DNA of 6,918 bases, taken from Burkholderiaceae bacterium (lineage in GTDB: Bacteria; Pseudomonadota; Gammaproteobacteria; Burkholderiales; Burkholderiaceae_D). The notes under the pieces are model-generated. The model was given only the letters and a program-made list of their open reading frames with translations, made no database searches and was not told the origin of the DNA. Positions within the stretch are counted from its first letter, which is position 1. Each line of letters begins with the position of its first letter. The stretch covers positions 1-6,918 of the forward strand of contig JAIELO010000143.1 of assembly GCA_019752915.1 (NCBI GenBank), written 5' to 3'. Below, in pieces: positions 5,634 to 6,918 of the stretch. The translations under genes and the position numbers were made by a program.

Positions 5634-6605
5634 GTGGACTATCCCGCGCCCGGCTGGCTGCCCAGCGGCCATCTGCAAACCATCTATCCGGCGCTGTGCC
5701 TGCGCAAGCCGGCCGTGCCCATGCGGCGCGAGCGCTGGGATAGCCCGGACGGCGACTTTGTCGACGTCGACTTTGTCGATGGCGCGCCGGGCAAGCCGCT
5801 GGTGGTGCTATTCCACGGTCTGGAAGGCAGCTCGAACAGCCATTACGCACGCGCCCTGATGGCCGCCGTGGCCGCGCGCGGCTGGTCCGGCGCGGTACCC
5901 CATTTCCGTGGCTGCTCGGGCGAACCGAACCGCGCACCGCGCTTCTACCACTCGGGCGACGCCACCGAAATCGACTGGATCATCCGCCGTCTGCACACCC
6001 GCCACACGGGCAAGTTCTACGCCGCCGGGGTCTCACTGGGCGGCAATGCCCTGCTGCGCTGGCTCGGCGAATCCGGTCATCAGGCGGCACTGGTCGATGC
6101 TGCCTGCGCCGTGTCCGCCCCGCTCGATCTGGCACAGGGTGGCGCAGCCCTGTCGCGCGGCTTCAACCTGTTGTACACGCGCATGTTTCTGCAAACCCTG
6201 AAACCGAAGTGCGTAGCCAAACTACAGCAGTACCCCCGTTTATTCGACTTGCAGGCCCTCCAGGCGGCACGCAATCTGTATGAATTCGACAACGTCGTCA
6301 CGGCGCCGCTGCATGGTTACCGCAATACCGAAGACTACTGGCACCGCGCCAGTGCCAAGCATGTACTGAACGACATCCGCGTGCCGACACTGGTGCTGAA
6401 TGCCCGCAACGATCCCTTCCTGCCCGGCCAGTATCTGCCGCAGCAGGCCGCCGCCTGCGTACAACTCGACTATCCGGCCCGTGGTGGCCACGTCGGCTTT
6501 GCCACCGGCGCACCGCCGGGCAGTCTGCACTGGCTGCCGCAACGCCTGCTGCATTTCATGACCGGGGGCGCCGCACCTTTTACAGAAAGTCCCCGACATG
6601 GATGA
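5634..6605 (+). CDS. YheT-type alpha/beta hydrolase
   Basis: A 323-residue cytosolic alpha/beta-fold hydrolase of the YheT/ABHD1-3 group, probably an esterase or lipase-like enzyme; its natural substrate is unknown. Numbering is from the chosen start. The family N-terminus WLPSGHLQTIYPAL is at 8-21, the oxyanion-loop motif LFHGLEGSSNSHYAR at 59-73, FRGCSGEPNR at 91-100, the nucleophile elbow GVSLGGN at 132-138 (Ser134), the catalytic acid in NARNDPF (Asp260), and the catalytic His286 in GGHVGF. The triad is complete, so the enzyme should be active. Start choice: the frame is open back to an ATG at 5568, but that would overlap the SnoaL-like gene by 59 nt and add 22 Arg/Cys-rich residues outside the family consensus. 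GTG at 5634 gives (M)DYPAPGWLP, 7 nt after the upstream stop. The stop overlaps the next gene by 8 nt. Confidence 0.88.
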   Translation: MDYPAPGWLPSGHLQTIYPALCLRKPAVPMRRERWDSPDGDFVDVDFVDGAPGKPLVVLFHGLEGSSNSHYARALMAAVAARGWSGAVPHFRGCSGEPNRAPRFYHSGDATEIDWIIRRLHTRHTGKFYAAGVSLGGNALLRWLGESGHQAALVDAACAVSAPLDLAQGGAALSRGFNLLYTRMFLQTLKPKCVAKLQQYPRLFDLQALQAARNLYEFDNVVTAPLHGYRNTEDYWHRASAKHVLNDIRVPTLVLNARNDPFLPGQYLPQQAAACVQLDYPARGGHVGFATGAPPGSLHWLPQRLLHFMTGGAAPFTESPRHG

Positions 6606-6918
6606 GATCGTCAAACAGGCACTGGCCAAATGGCCCAACGTGCCACACTGCTACGGCTGGCTGCTACTGGACGCGCGCGGACACTGGCGTATGCGCGACG
6701 AACGCGCCCAGCACCTGAATCTGCCCGGCGACAAATTACAGCATGTCGCCCTGTGCAGTTTTATCGACCGCAATTATGCCGCCGATGCGCGTGGCTGCTG
6801 GTATTTCCAGAACGGCCCGCAGCGCGTCTACGTGCAACTGCAAGCGACGCCCTACATCGTGCGTACCGATCCGCTACTGGACTGGGTGCTGCATACGGGC
6901 GCAGCGCTCGGCACGCTC
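6598..6918 (+). CDS. Conserved protein of unknown function, N-terminal part (runs off the window)
   Basis: 107 codons are visible, open to the window edge. The sequence begins MDEIVKQALAKWPNVPHCYG and continues with WLLLDARGHWRMRDERAQ (21-38), a NYAADARGCWYFQNGPQRVYVQL stretch (59-81) and TPYIVRTDP (84-92). It is rich in Trp and aromatic residues, has no signal peptide or membrane segment, and looks like a small soluble domain. From memory, similar DUF2944/DUF2946-labelled proteins occur in Burkholderiales; I cannot confirm the family number and know of no function. The ATG overlaps the hydrolase stop as ATGGATGA (8 nt), which implies translational coupling and a possible shared role. C18 and C66 are the kind of isolated cysteines that give no clear metal site. 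The C-terminal end is missing. Confidence 0.85.
   Translation, partial: MDEIVKQALAKWPNVPHCYGWLLLDARGHWRMRDERAQHLNLPGDKLQHVALCSFIDRNYAADARGCWYFQNGPQRVYVQLQATPYIVRTDPLLDWVLHTGAALGTL

Overview
The window looks like a chromosomal stretch from a betaproteobacterium of the order Burkholderiales, most like the Oxalobacteraceae (Herbaspirillum/Janthinobacterium/Massilia group). This rests on the moderately high GC content, on Pgk, Pyk and class II aldolase sequences of betaproteobacterial character, and on the gene order azlC-azlD-pgk-pyk-fba, which I recall from that order. No database search was possible. No mobile element, CRISPR array, rRNA or tRNA is visible.

Minus-strand half (1-4836). Read in the direction of transcription, the order is azlC, azlD, pgk, pyk, fba (cut by the window edge). 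azlC and azlD overlap by 8 nt and encode the two subunits of a branched-chain amino acid exporter. Three glycolytic/gluconeogenic enzymes follow: phosphoglycerate kinase, pyruvate kinase and class II fructose-bisphosphate aldolase. Short spacers separate azlD from pgk (68 nt) and pyk from fba (82 nt); the latter holds a strong GC-rich stem-loop. The pgk-pyk spacer is longer (204 nt), AT-richer than its surroundings, and carries a 10-bp inverted repeat plus several TAGCAA repeats, so it probably holds the pyk promoter or a structured leader.

Plus-strand half (4960-6918). A compact unit diverges from azlC across a 123-bp spacer. It encodes a 71-residue CHCC zinc-finger protein, a SnoaL-like small protein, a YheT-type alpha/beta hydrolase, and a conserved protein of unknown function cut by the window edge. 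Gaps are 22 and 7 nt, and the last two genes overlap by 8 nt, so co-transcription is likely.

No stretch over 300 bases lacks a gene. The coding content is ordinary core metabolism and I see no clear novel system. The points most worth checking are regulatory: the repeat-rich pyk leader, a hairpin that would cover the azlC ribosome binding site, a near-identical 14-mer promoter-like motif ahead of pgk and azlC, and the stem-loop between pyk and fba. Three start codons also differ from the longest open frame (pyk, azlC, yheT-like).
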